A stretch of DNA of 64,000 nucleotides from an uncultured Burkholderiales bacterium (GTDB lineage: Bacteria > Pseudomonadota > Gammaproteobacteria > Burkholderiales > Burkholderiaceae_C): NCBI GenBank assembly GCA_937873395.1, contig CALMYH010000030.1, forward strand, positions 1 through 64,000, read 5' to 3'. Within the stretch, counting starts at the first letter, position 1. Each line of letters begins with the position of its first letter. This document shows positions 55,868-63,989 of this stretch, piece by piece. The notes under the pieces are model-generated. The model worked only from the letters and a program-made list of their open reading frames with translations, did not search any database and was not told where the DNA came from. Made by a program: the position numbers and the translations under genes.

Positions 55868-56776
55868 TCAGGACGGGGCTGCGCTCTCGGCCAGCTTGAC
55901 CACCACCCACAGCGCGCGGTTGGCCGGTGTGGGTATGCCCAGCGCCGTGCCGCGCTGCACCACATAGCCATTGAGTTGGTCGATTTCGCTGGGTTTGCCG
56001 CGCATCAGGTCCTGGGCGGTCGATGAACATTGCGTCGGCATGGTTTCGGCAATGCGGCGCACGGCGGCCGCGACATCGCCGGGGATGTTCACCCCGTCGG
56101 CCGCGGCCACGGCCTGGCATTCGGCGACCACATCGCGCATGAGCTCGGTCACGCCGGAGCGCTGCACCAGTTCGCCGTAGGCCATGCGGCCGACGGCCGA
56201 CAAGGCGTTGTAGGCGCAGTTGAGAACGAGCTTGGCCCAGAGCGCACCGCGCACGTTGTCGCTGATCTCGGTGGGCACGCCAGCGGCCACCAGGGCCCGG
56301 GCCACCGCCTCGCTTTGGGTCGACGGCTCGATGACCAGCTCGCCGCGCCCGTGGTGCCGCAGATGCCCGGGGCCGGCCATCTCGGTGGCCACGTAGACGA
56401 CGGCCGCGGCCACCGCATGGTCGGGCAGGGTGGCGCGCAGGCGTTCGGCGTTGTCCACACCGTTCTGCAGACACAGCACCAGCGCGCCGGCTGACAGGTG
56501 GGGGCGCATCTGTGCACCGGCGGCCTCGGTGTCGGGAGACTTGACGGCGAACAGCACCAGGTCGGCACCGCGCACCGCCGAGGCGTCGGTGCTGGCCTGC
56601 AGGGGTACGGCCTCGTCGAAGCTGAGCGTCTGCATGCGCAGTCCCTGCACCTGGACGGCCTGCACATGCTGCGGGCGCCCGATCAGGGTGACGCTGTGGC
56701 CGGCCCGGGCCAGCATGCCGCCGTAGTAGCAGCCCACGGCGCCCGCGCCCATGACCGCCACGTTCATGGGTTTCAT
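55868..56776 (-). CDS. panE: 2-dehydropantoate 2-reductase-like protein (ApbA/PanE family)
   Basis: A 302-residue NADPH-dependent ketopantoate reductase-type protein: VAVMGAGAVGCYYGGMLARAGHSV (nucleotide fold), VLFAVKSPDTE, LCLQNGVDN, LWAKLVLNCAYNALSAV (catalytic Lys) and QDLMRGKPSEIDQLNGYVVQRG with the substrate-binding Glu. The enzyme makes pantoate for coenzyme A. Paralogues of this fold acting on other substrates are common in Burkholderiales, so the exact substrate is not certain. Confidence 0.85.
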   Translation of the reverse strand: MKPMNVAVMGAGAVGCYYGGMLARAGHSVTLIGRPQHVQAVQVQGLRMQTLSFDEAVPLQASTDASAVRGADLVLFAVKSPDTEAAGAQMRPHLSAGALVLCLQNGVDNAERLRATLPDHAVAAAVVYVATEMAGPGHLRHHGRGELVIEPSTQSEAVARALVAAGVPTEISDNVRGALWAKLVLNCAYNALSAVGRMAYGELVQRSGVTELMRDVVAECQAVAAADGVNIPGDVAAAVRRIAETMPTQCSSTAQDLMRGKPSEIDQLNGYVVQRGTALGIPTPANRALWVVVKLAESAAPS

Positions 56777-56953
56777 TTCGTGTCCTCCGAGCGCAGGTGA
56801 CCAGGGGTGTTTCCGGACAGGATGCTCTGGTGCATCGGTTTGACCAGGGCGAGGGCGGCTGGAAGGGCTTTCATCGGGTCGCCATGCTACATCGCCCGCG
56901 GGAACACGCGAAAGCGCGGACTTTCCTCCGCTGCTCGGCCTTGTCTCGGGCCG

Positions 56954-59557
56954 TCAGGGGCGCAGCGTGAAGCAGAAGGTCGCACCCAGACCCGGTGGGG
57001 CCCGGGCCACGATGCGTCCCCCATGCCGGTCCACGATGCGGTGCACCGTGGCCAGACCGACACCGGTGCCGGCGAAGTCGCTGGCCCGGTGCAGGCGCTG
57101 GAAGGGCTCGAACAGGTGCGTGGCCTGGGCCATGTCGAAGCCGGCGCCATTGTCGCTCACGCAGAAGCCCTGCAGTCCGTCGATTTCGCCAAGGCAGAAG
57201 CGGATCTCGGCCCGAGCCGTCTTGCCGCTGTACTTCCAGGCGTTGTCCAGCAGGTTGACCATCAGGGCCTCGGCCAGGCGGGGGTCGCAGTCGGCCACCA
57301 GGTCGGGCTCCACATGCACCGAAACCGTGCGCGCAGGTTCGGCTGCGGCCAGCTCGGCCAGGCGCCGGGACGCAATGGCCGACAGGTTGACCGGCTCGCG
57401 TTCCAGCGGCTTTTGGGTGGTCTGCGACAAGGCCAGCAGGCCTTCGATCAGTTCGCCCATGTGGCGTGTGCCCTGCTCGATGCGCTGCACATGACGGCAG
57501 CCTTCGTCACCCAGTTGGTCGGAAAACTCATTTCTGAGCAGGTGCGCCAGGCCACCGATGTTGCGCAGCGGTGCACGCAAGTCGTGGCTGACCGAGGCGG
57601 CGAAGCTGTCGAGTTCGCGGTTGGCCGCGCTGAGCTCGGCGGTGCGTTCAACGACGCGCTGCTCCAGCTCGGCATTCAGCCGAAGAATTTCCTGGGCTGC
57701 CCGACGCTGCTCGGTCAGGTCCTGGATGTAGGCCACACGCCGAACGGCCTGGCCTTTCGTGTCGTGCAGCACGGTCACGTCCACCAGCACCGGGAAGATG
57801 TGGCCGTCCCGGGTGATGTGCTCGCTTTCGTAGATCAGGTGGCTCTGGCTTTCCAGCTGCTTGACCACCGCCTGCATGTCGGCCGAACGGCTGGCCGGGA
57901 ACAGGCACATAAAGGGCATGCCCCTGAGCTCTTCCGGGGTGTAGCCCCGACGGCGTGCAAAGGCCGGGTTGGCACCCTCGATGGTGTTGGTCCTGGCGTC
58001 GGTGATCAGCAGGCTGACCTCGCTGCGCTCGAAGGCTTCCACCCACAGCCGCAGGCCGGCCTCCGCCCGGCGCTTCTCGGTCTGGTCGTGAAAGGCCACC
58101 AGGATGCCCTCGATCATGGCGATGCCACTGGCTTCGACCGTACGGCGACTGCCGTCGGTGCGCCGGATGTCGTACTCGGCAGGCGACAGCTCGACGGGGC
58201 TGTCGCACGGCATGGCGACGACACGGGCCCAGCGCTGGCGTGCCTTGTCCCTGGCGGCGCCGTCGGGGAAGGCGCTCTCGAACCACCGATCCATATGGGC
58301 CAGTTGCGCGGCGCCGGCACCGAACAGGTGTTCAAACCGGGAGTTGGTGTTCAGGATCTGCCCGGAGCGGTCGGCGAACACCATGGCCACCGGCGCATGT
58401 TCGAACAGCCCTTGAAAGCGCAGGCGGCTCTCTCGCAGGGCATTGACCAGACGGGTCAGTGTCCGAGTGAAGACCGCGACCTCGTCCTTGCCTTCGGGCT
58501 CCGGCAAGGACGGCGCCGTGCCGTCCGCCGTGATGGAGGCAGCCGCATCGCTCAGTTTTTCCAGTGGGCGCAGCCGGTGTCCCACGGTCCACCAGATGAC
58601 CCAGGAGAAGCCAAAAGCGGCGCTCAGACCGATCACCAGGGTCAGCCAGGCGAGGTGACGCGATTCGGCCAGCGCGACACCTTCGTCCATGCGCACCACC
58701 GCTGACCAACCCAGGCCGGGGAACGGCGGCGATTCGAGGGCAGGTGCGGCGGCGCTCAGGTAGCGCCGGCCGTCGGGCCAGGTTTCGATGGCCGTGGCAG
58801 TGCGGCCCGCCTGGGCTTCCTTGACCACACCAAGTCCCGACAGGTCACCCGCCGAAGCGGGCAGACCAGGATGACCCAGGAACACCTCGCCCGACCGGTT
58901 GACCAGCACCATCTCCAGTGCTGGCTCCGCCACCTGCGCCAGCAGGTAGGCCTGCAGGTCATGGGCCCAGTCCAGGCTCAGGTGGGCGGCCAGCACGCCC
59001 AGAAACCGACCCTGCCCGTCTTTCAGGGGCAGGGCGATGTCGATCAGGCGCAAAGGGAGCTCATGACCCCGGGGACGGGGCAGGAGCTGACCCAGCAGCA
59101 CAGCATCGTGAACGTCTTCAAAATGCAGGCCCCGACGGCCGCCTTCAAACCAGGCCCGGTCGGAGACCTGGAGGCCATTGATGCGGGGTTCGGTGCTGGC
59201 GACGATGCGGCCGGTGGCATCGGTCAGGCCGATCCAGGCGTAAATGGGGAAGGCCGCCTGCTTGGTCATCAGCAGAGCCTGTTTGTCCTCGGCCGCTGCC
59301 GTGGGGTCACGCAAAACCTCCAGGCCGGCGAGGAACTGCAGTCCGTTGGCGCGGGCGACCATGTCCTGTGTCAGCCGCGAAGCCATCCGGATGGCCAGCA
59401 GGCGCTGCAGCTTGAAACGGTCCTGTTCGATCTGCGCGGCCACCATCCGGCTGGTGACCATGACATACGGCACGGCACTGGCCATGGCCAGTGCACCGAT
59501 CAGGACCACCAGTTGCAGCCGAAGGCTGTTGAGCAGTCTGGGAAACTCGGTGGGCAT
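56954..59557 (-). CDS. Membrane PAS-domain sensor histidine kinase with dCACHE-type sensor
   Basis: An 867-residue kinase: helix 1 (about 13-33), a periplasmic double-Cache-type domain (about 34-285, with YAWIGLTDATGRIVASTEP), helix 2 (about 295-317), HAMP (RLRPLEKLSDAAASI), PAS 1 (about 380-500), PAS 2 with PAC (about 510-625), HisKA with SVSHDLRAPLRNIGGLAHLL, and HATPase (LLDNAWKYSGKT, VSDNGAGFDM, GTGVGLATVHRIVDRHGG). It resembles phytochrome-like kinases in its catalytic part. No partner response regulator is adjacent. AAGGAG at 10 nt supports the start. The signal is unknown. Confidence 0.88.
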   Translation of the reverse strand: MPTEFPRLLNSLRLQLVVLIGALAMASAVPYVMVTSRMVAAQIEQDRFKLQRLLAIRMASRLTQDMVARANGLQFLAGLEVLRDPTAAAEDKQALLMTKQAAFPIYAWIGLTDATGRIVASTEPRINGLQVSDRAWFEGGRRGLHFEDVHDAVLLGQLLPRPRGHELPLRLIDIALPLKDGQGRFLGVLAAHLSLDWAHDLQAYLLAQVAEPALEMVLVNRSGEVFLGHPGLPASAGDLSGLGVVKEAQAGRTATAIETWPDGRRYLSAAAPALESPPFPGLGWSAVVRMDEGVALAESRHLAWLTLVIGLSAAFGFSWVIWWTVGHRLRPLEKLSDAAASITADGTAPSLPEPEGKDEVAVFTRTLTRLVNALRESRLRFQGLFEHAPVAMVFADRSGQILNTNSRFEHLFGAGAAQLAHMDRWFESAFPDGAARDKARQRWARVVAMPCDSPVELSPAEYDIRRTDGSRRTVEASGIAMIEGILVAFHDQTEKRRAEAGLRLWVEAFERSEVSLLITDARTNTIEGANPAFARRRGYTPEELRGMPFMCLFPASRSADMQAVVKQLESQSHLIYESEHITRDGHIFPVLVDVTVLHDTKGQAVRRVAYIQDLTEQRRAAQEILRLNAELEQRVVERTAELSAANRELDSFAASVSHDLRAPLRNIGGLAHLLRNEFSDQLGDEGCRHVQRIEQGTRHMGELIEGLLALSQTTQKPLEREPVNLSAIASRRLAELAAAEPARTVSVHVEPDLVADCDPRLAEALMVNLLDNAWKYSGKTARAEIRFCLGEIDGLQGFCVSDNGAGFDMAQATHLFEPFQRLHRASDFAGTGVGLATVHRIVDRHGGRIVARAPPGLGATFCFTLRP

Positions 59558-59777
59558 GCGGCGGATGAACTCCTTGGGGTGTGCCGGTTCGGGGCTGCTA
59601 CCGAGGAATCATGATACCCCCGCCTTCGCCATCGGAGCGACGCGAGGTTCGGGTCAAGGACAGACCATAGCGGTGCGCCGACGAACGGACTCGCGCCCTT
59701 GCTGCTCAGGCGAGCGAACTCAGGATGTCTGGCTCGGGGTTGGGCCCGGCGTGTGCCCGGCAGCAAGGCGCGACGAT

Positions 59778-62231
59778 TCAGTGTCCGCAGGCGCGCAGCA
59801 CCTCTTCGGCCGTGGCCGGCGCGTTCATCGCCTCGGGACGGCCGCCGGCCTGGGCCACCGCGTCGCGCAGGGCCTCGAATACGCTGATGGCCAGCATGAA
59901 TGGTGGCTCGCCCACCGCCTTGCTGCCGTGCACGTTGTCTTCGCGGTTGGCCTCGGGCCACAGGTCGACCTTGAAGTGCGCAGGAATGTCACCGGTGGCC
60001 GGAATCTTGTAGGTGCTGGGGGCGTGGGTCTGGAGATAGCCTGGTGATTTACTCGTAGGGCCGCCCCAAGAGCAAATCGCCCCCCTCGGGGGGAGGTTCG
60101 TCGCTGACGACGAACCAGGGGGCACATGTTCATTCCAGACGAGTTGCTCCGTCGTCAGCCAGCCCATGCCCTGCACGTAACCGCCCTCGATCTGGCCGAT
60201 GTCGATCGCCGGGTTGATGCTGCGGCCCACGTCGTGCAGGATGTCCACCTTCAGCACACGGCTCTCGCCGGTCAGCGTGTCGATGGCCACTTCGGTCACC
60301 GCCGCGCCGTAGGCGAAGTAGTAGAACGGCCGGCCCAGCATGGTGGTCTTGTCGTAGTGGATCTTGGGCGTGCGGTAGAAGCCGTCGCTCCAGAGCTGGA
60401 TGCGGTTGGCATACGCCGCGCCTACCACGTCCTCCCAGCGGCGGGTGGTCTTCTCGGTGATGACCTGACCACCCTCGAAACGCACCGACCCGGCGCCCAC
60501 ACCGTCCAGTCCGGCGACGAAGGCCGCCAGGTTCTGGCGCACCTGGCGCGCGGCGAACTGGGCCGCGCGGCCGTTCAGGTCGGTGCCGCTGCTGGCCGCC
60601 GTGGCGCTGGCGTTGGGCACCTTGCTGGTGTCGCTGGCGGTGCTGAGCACGCGCTCGAAGGGCACGCCCAGTTCATCGGCCACGATGGCCGCCACCTTGG
60701 TGTTCAGGCCCTGGCCCATCTCGGTGCCACCGTGGTTCACCTGCACGCTGCCGTCGGTGTAGACGTGCACCAGTGCGCCGGCCTGGTTGAACAGGGTGGC
60801 GGTGAAGCTGATGCCGAACTTGACCGGTGTGAGCGCGATACCGCGCTTGATCACCGGGCTGCCGGCGTTCCACTGAGCGATCTGCTCGGCGCGCTCGCGG
60901 TAGCCGCTGGTGAGCGCCAGCTGCGTCATCAGCGGTTCCAGGATGTTGTCCTCCACCGTCATCTGGTAGTGGGTGACGTTGCGCTCGGTGGTGCCGTAGA
61001 GGTTGACCAGGCGCACGTCGAGTGCGTCGAGGCCGAGGTGGCGCGCGATGTCGCCCATGATGCGTTCGATGACGATCACGCCTTGCGGGCCGCCGAAGCC
61101 GCGGAAAGCCGTGTGGCTCTGCGTGTTCGTCTTGCAGCGGTAGGAGCGGATGGCGACGTCTTCGAGGAAGTAGGCGTTGTCGGCGTGGAAGATGGCACGG
61201 TCGGCCACCGGGCCCGACAGGTCGGCGCTGAAGCCGCAGTTGACCAGCATGTCCAGCTCCAGCCCGCACAGGCGCCCGCGGTCGTCGAAACCGACGCGGT
61301 AGGTGTAGGCGAACGGGTGGCGCTTGCCGGTGACATGGAAGTCGTCGTCGCGGTCCAGCCGCAGCTTGACCGGGCGGCGCAGCTGGTTCGCCGCGATGGC
61401 GGCCCAGACCGCCAGGTGACCGGCCTGGGTTTCCTTGCCGCCGAAGCCACCGCCCATGCGCCGGCACTCCACCGTCACTGCGTGGTTGGCCAGGCCCAGC
61501 GCGTGCGAGACCCAGTGCTGCACCTCGCCCGGGTGCTGCGTGCTGCTGTATACCCACCACTGGTTCTGCTCCAGCGGCAGCACGTAGGCGATCTGACTTT
61601 CGAGGTAGAAGTGTTCCTGCCCACCGACCTCGAAGCTGCCGGCGAGCGTGTGCGGCGCGCGCTGCAGGGCCGTTGCCGCATCGCCGCGCGTCACATGGAC
61701 CGGCGGCAGCACATAGCTCTGCTTCGCATGCGCCTGCTGCGGTGTCAGCACCGGTTCCAGCGCTTCGATGTCCCACTTGACCAGCCGGGCCGCGCGGCGA
61801 GCGGTCATCACATCGTCGGCCACGATCAGGCCGCCGACCTGACCGAGGAACTGCACTGTGCCGTGTGCGAACACGGGCTCGTCGTGCGCGAAGGCGGCGA
61901 GCACCTTGTCGCCCGGAATGTCGTCCGCACCAATGAAGGCGTGTACGCCGGGAACGGCGAGGGCGGCGGACGGGTCGATGCCTCTGAGCACCCCGTGTGC
62001 GACCGGCGAACACACGGGCGCCGCGTGCAGGGTGCCGCGCACCTCGGGGATGTCGTCGATGTAGGTGGCGGCGCCGGCCACCTGGGCCTTCGCACTCTCG
62101 TGGATCCTGGAGCCCCCACACTCCCTCGCTGACGCGGGTCGTTGCCCCCCGAGGGGGCTGATCCCACCTTGGAGCGGCCCGGCGGTGGGATCGCTGTTGT
62201 TGACCACGAGCTTGAGATCCGGTGCGTTCAT
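59778..62231 (-). CDS. xdhB: Xanthine dehydrogenase molybdopterin-binding subunit with two inserted palindromic elements
   Basis: An 817-residue molybdenum hydroxylase large subunit: HEPVFAHGTVQFLGQVGG-type text, GGQEHFYLESQIAYV, RRMGGGFGGKETQ, FRGFGGPQGV, TEMGQGLNTK and KAVGEPPFMLA (with the active-site Glu). It hydroxylates hypoxanthine/xanthine toward urate. Two stretches are foreign to the family: residues about 14-44 (TAGPLQGGISPLGGQRPASA...) and about 704-731 (PPGSSSATNLPPRGAICSWG...). Both correspond to copies of a repeat. Without them the length (about 760) is normal. The ATG overlaps the xdhA stop (ATGA). Confidence 0.93.
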   Translation of the reverse strand: MNAPDLKLVVNNSDPTAGPLQGGISPLGGQRPASARECGGSRIHESAKAQVAGAATYIDDIPEVRGTLHAAPVCSPVAHGVLRGIDPSAALAVPGVHAFIGADDIPGDKVLAAFAHDEPVFAHGTVQFLGQVGGLIVADDVMTARRAARLVKWDIEALEPVLTPQQAHAKQSYVLPPVHVTRGDAATALQRAPHTLAGSFEVGGQEHFYLESQIAYVLPLEQNQWWVYSSTQHPGEVQHWVSHALGLANHAVTVECRRMGGGFGGKETQAGHLAVWAAIAANQLRRPVKLRLDRDDDFHVTGKRHPFAYTYRVGFDDRGRLCGLELDMLVNCGFSADLSGPVADRAIFHADNAYFLEDVAIRSYRCKTNTQSHTAFRGFGGPQGVIVIERIMGDIARHLGLDALDVRLVNLYGTTERNVTHYQMTVEDNILEPLMTQLALTSGYRERAEQIAQWNAGSPVIKRGIALTPVKFGISFTATLFNQAGALVHVYTDGSVQVNHGGTEMGQGLNTKVAAIVADELGVPFERVLSTASDTSKVPNASATAASSGTDLNGRAAQFAARQVRQNLAAFVAGLDGVGAGSVRFEGGQVITEKTTRRWEDVVGAAYANRIQLWSDGFYRTPKIHYDKTTMLGRPFYYFAYGAAVTEVAIDTLTGESRVLKVDILHDVGRSINPAIDIGQIEGGYVQGMGWLTTEQLVWNEHVPPGSSSATNLPPRGAICSWGGPTSKSPGYLQTHAPSTYKIPATGDIPAHFKVDLWPEANREDNVHGSKAVGEPPFMLAISVFEALRDAVAQAGGRPEAMNAPATAEEVLRACGH
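60046..60123 (+). repeat. Palindromic element, copy in the 3' part of xdhB
   Basis: 78 bp (26 codons), antisense to xdhB. It starts with GATTTACTC, a 15 nt loop GTAGGGCCGCCCCAA and GAGCAAATC (9 bp stem, one mismatch). Then follow the core CCCCCTCGGGGGG, a second perfect stem GGTTCGTC/GACGAACC with loop GCTGAC (60095-60116), and GGGGGC at the end. It splits the conserved text WNEH...LQTHAPSTYKIP of xdhB. Confidence 0.85.
62112..62192 (-). repeat. Palindromic element, copy in the 5' part of xdhB
   Basis: 81 bp (27 codons), sense to xdhB. Its first stem GATCCCACC/GGTGGGATC (perfect, 9 bp) encloses the 15 nt loop GCCGGGCCGCTCCAA. Then come the core GCCCCCTCGGGGGGCAACGA, the segment CGCGTCAGCG and the end GTGGGGGC. 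It is translated inside the N-terminal region of XdhB before the first conserved block (HESAKAQVAGAATYIDDI). Confidence 0.85.
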
Positions 62232-63895
62232 GACAGGGCCTCCAGGGTCTTGAGGCTTTCGAGGTTGATGGCCTGATGCCCCTGGCTCTCCAGCCAGAAG
62301 CGGCGCAGCAGGTTGCCCAGCACCGTCTGGCGGTAGGCGGCGCTGGCGCGCATGTCGCTGATGGGCTGGAACTCCTGCCTCAGGGTGTCCATGGCGTTCA
62401 TCACCGTGTCCTCGTTCCAGGGCTGACCGACCAGGGCCGCTTCGGTCTGGCGGGCGCGGGCGGGGGTCGCTGCCACACCGCCGGTGCCGATGGAGGCGCC
62501 GCATACCACGCCGTGGTCGATGTGCAGGTTCAGCGCCAGACAGACGGCCGAGATGTCGTCGTCAAAGCGTTTGCTGATCTTGTAGACACGCGTGAATTCG
62601 CCCGGCGTTGGTCGTGGCACCTTGATCCAGGCCAGCACCTCGTCGGGCCGCATCACGTTGCTGCGGTAGCCGGTGTACAGATCTTCCAACCGCAGTTCGC
62701 GGTGGGCCATCTGGCCGCCGGCCTTCGTTTTCTTCCAGCGCATCAGCACCACGCTGGCACCGAGCGCGATCAGCAGCGGCATGGAGTCGCCAATCGGAGA
62801 GCCGTTGGCCACGTTCCCGCCCAGCGTGCCCGAGTTGCGCACCGGCAGGCCGGCGAAGCGCTGGCCAAAGGTCTTGAGCTGGGGCCGCTCGGCCACCAGC
62901 GACTCGAATGCCTCGCTCAGGCTCACCGCCGCGCCGATGGCGATGTGGTGCGGGTAGCCTTCAATGCGCCGCAGCTCCTGTGTGCCGGTGACATCGATGA
63001 TGCGGTCGAACCGCCGGTGCTGCTTGGTGATCCACAGCCCCACATCGGTGCATCCGGCCACCAGCTGTGCACCGGGGCGGTTCGCGCGTGCTTGCAACAG
63101 GGCTCTGAGCGAGCGCGGCTTGAGGTAGACGCCGTCGGCTGTTGTGCCCGGCTTCAGGGCCTTGAGCGCCGCCACCGTGGCCGCTTCGTCAACCGCGCAG
63201 CCTGCCGGCAAGGGCAGGCTGCCCATCTGCTGGGCGGCATCCAGAATCGGCCGGTAGCCGGTGCAGCGGCACAGGTTGCCCGACAGGTCCACCTGCGCCT
63301 GCTCGCGGGTGACGCCTTGCCCGCCATTCGTGTTCTGGTACATCCCGAACAGGCTCATCACGAAGCCGGGCGTGCAGAAGCCGCATTGGCTGCCATGGCA
63401 CCGCACCATCGCCTCCTGGCATGGATGAAGCTGGACAGACGCAGATGCAGCGGCGCCGGGCCGCCCCAAGCCGCTGCGCGCCCCCTCGGGGGGCAGCGAG
63501 GACGCGTCAGCGCCGAGCGTGGGGGCCGCAGATGCAGCGGCGCCGGGCCGCCCCAAGCCGCTGCGCGCCCCCTCGGGAGGCAACGAGGACGCGTCAGCGC
63601 CGAGCGTGGGGGCCGATATGTCCTCTGCGGTCCACACCGCCATGCCGTCGACCGAGTGCGCCAGCCGGATGCAGCTGTTGATGGCCTTGTACTCCAGCCG
63701 GCCGTTGACCACCTCGCCCAGCACCACCGTGCAGGCACCACAGTCTCCCTCGCCGCAGCCTTCCTTGGTGGCCGTCAGCTGCAGGTCTTCGCGCAGCACC
63801 TCCAGCAGGGTTCGGGTCGGTGACACGCCCTCGACGGTCACCGCTTCGCTGCGGCGCAGGAATCTCAGGGTTTGTACGGAATTTTCGGACTTCAT
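62228..63895 (-). CDS. xdhA: Xanthine dehydrogenase small subunit (2Fe-2S and FAD) with tandem inserted elements
   Basis: A 555-residue XdhA: first [2Fe-2S] domain (KEGCGEGDCGACTVVLGE, NSCIRL), second [2Fe-2S] domain (CHGSQCGFCTPGFVM, GNLCRCTGYRPI), FAD domain (LVAGCTDVGLWITKQ, LGGNVANGSPIGDS) and C-terminal CODH-type domain (ASIGTGGVAATPARA). Between the two iron-sulfur parts, residues 95-152 are two copies of a 29-residue repeat coded by a tandem 87 bp repeat. Without it the length (about 497) is normal. The ATG at 63895 begins the family-like text; earlier in-frame ATGs are not supported. Confidence 0.93.
   Translation of the reverse strand: MKSENSVQTLRFLRRSEAVTVEGVSPTRTLLEVLREDLQLTATKEGCGEGDCGACTVVLGEVVNGRLEYKAINSCIRLAHSVDGMAVWTAEDISAPTLGADASSLPPEGARSGLGRPGAAASAAPTLGADASSLPPEGARSGLGRPGAAASASVQLHPCQEAMVRCHGSQCGFCTPGFVMSLFGMYQNTNGGQGVTREQAQVDLSGNLCRCTGYRPILDAAQQMGSLPLPAGCAVDEAATVAALKALKPGTTADGVYLKPRSLRALLQARANRPGAQLVAGCTDVGLWITKQHRRFDRIIDVTGTQELRRIEGYPHHIAIGAAVSLSEAFESLVAERPQLKTFGQRFAGLPVRNSGTLGGNVANGSPIGDSMPLLIALGASVVLMRWKKTKAGGQMAHRELRLEDLYTGYRSNVMRPDEVLAWIKVPRPTPGEFTRVYKISKRFDDDISAVCLALNLHIDHGVVCGASIGTGGVAATPARARQTEAALVGQPWNEDTVMNAMDTLRQEFQPISDMRASAAYRQTVLGNLLRRFWLESQGHQAINLESLKTLEALS
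63441..63614 (+). repeat. Tandem pair of 87 bp palindromic elements inside xdhA
   Basis: Two head-to-tail units, 63441-63527 and 63528-63614, differ at only two positions. Each has the stem GCAGCGGC/GCCGCTGC around the loop GCCGGGCCGCCCCAA (first unit 63447-63477), then GCCCCCTCGGG, ACGCGTCAGCG and GTGGGGGC. They are antisense to xdhA, and 87 bp is 29 codons, so the frame is kept. The two near-identical units indicate a recent duplication. Confidence 0.9.
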
Positions 63896-63989
63896 GCGCG
63901 CCAGCATAGCGCCGCCCCCCTGGCACGACATATGCTCAGCCGTATGGCGGCAATGCCGGTTCATCCATTCCCGCATACAGTGTCCGGGT

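Noticed and set aside
62228..63895. Frameshift or misassembly as explanation of odd segments in XdhA/XdhB
   Set aside because: The conserved text resumes in the same frame after each segment, and the segments share loop, core and stem structure with each other, which an error would not produce.
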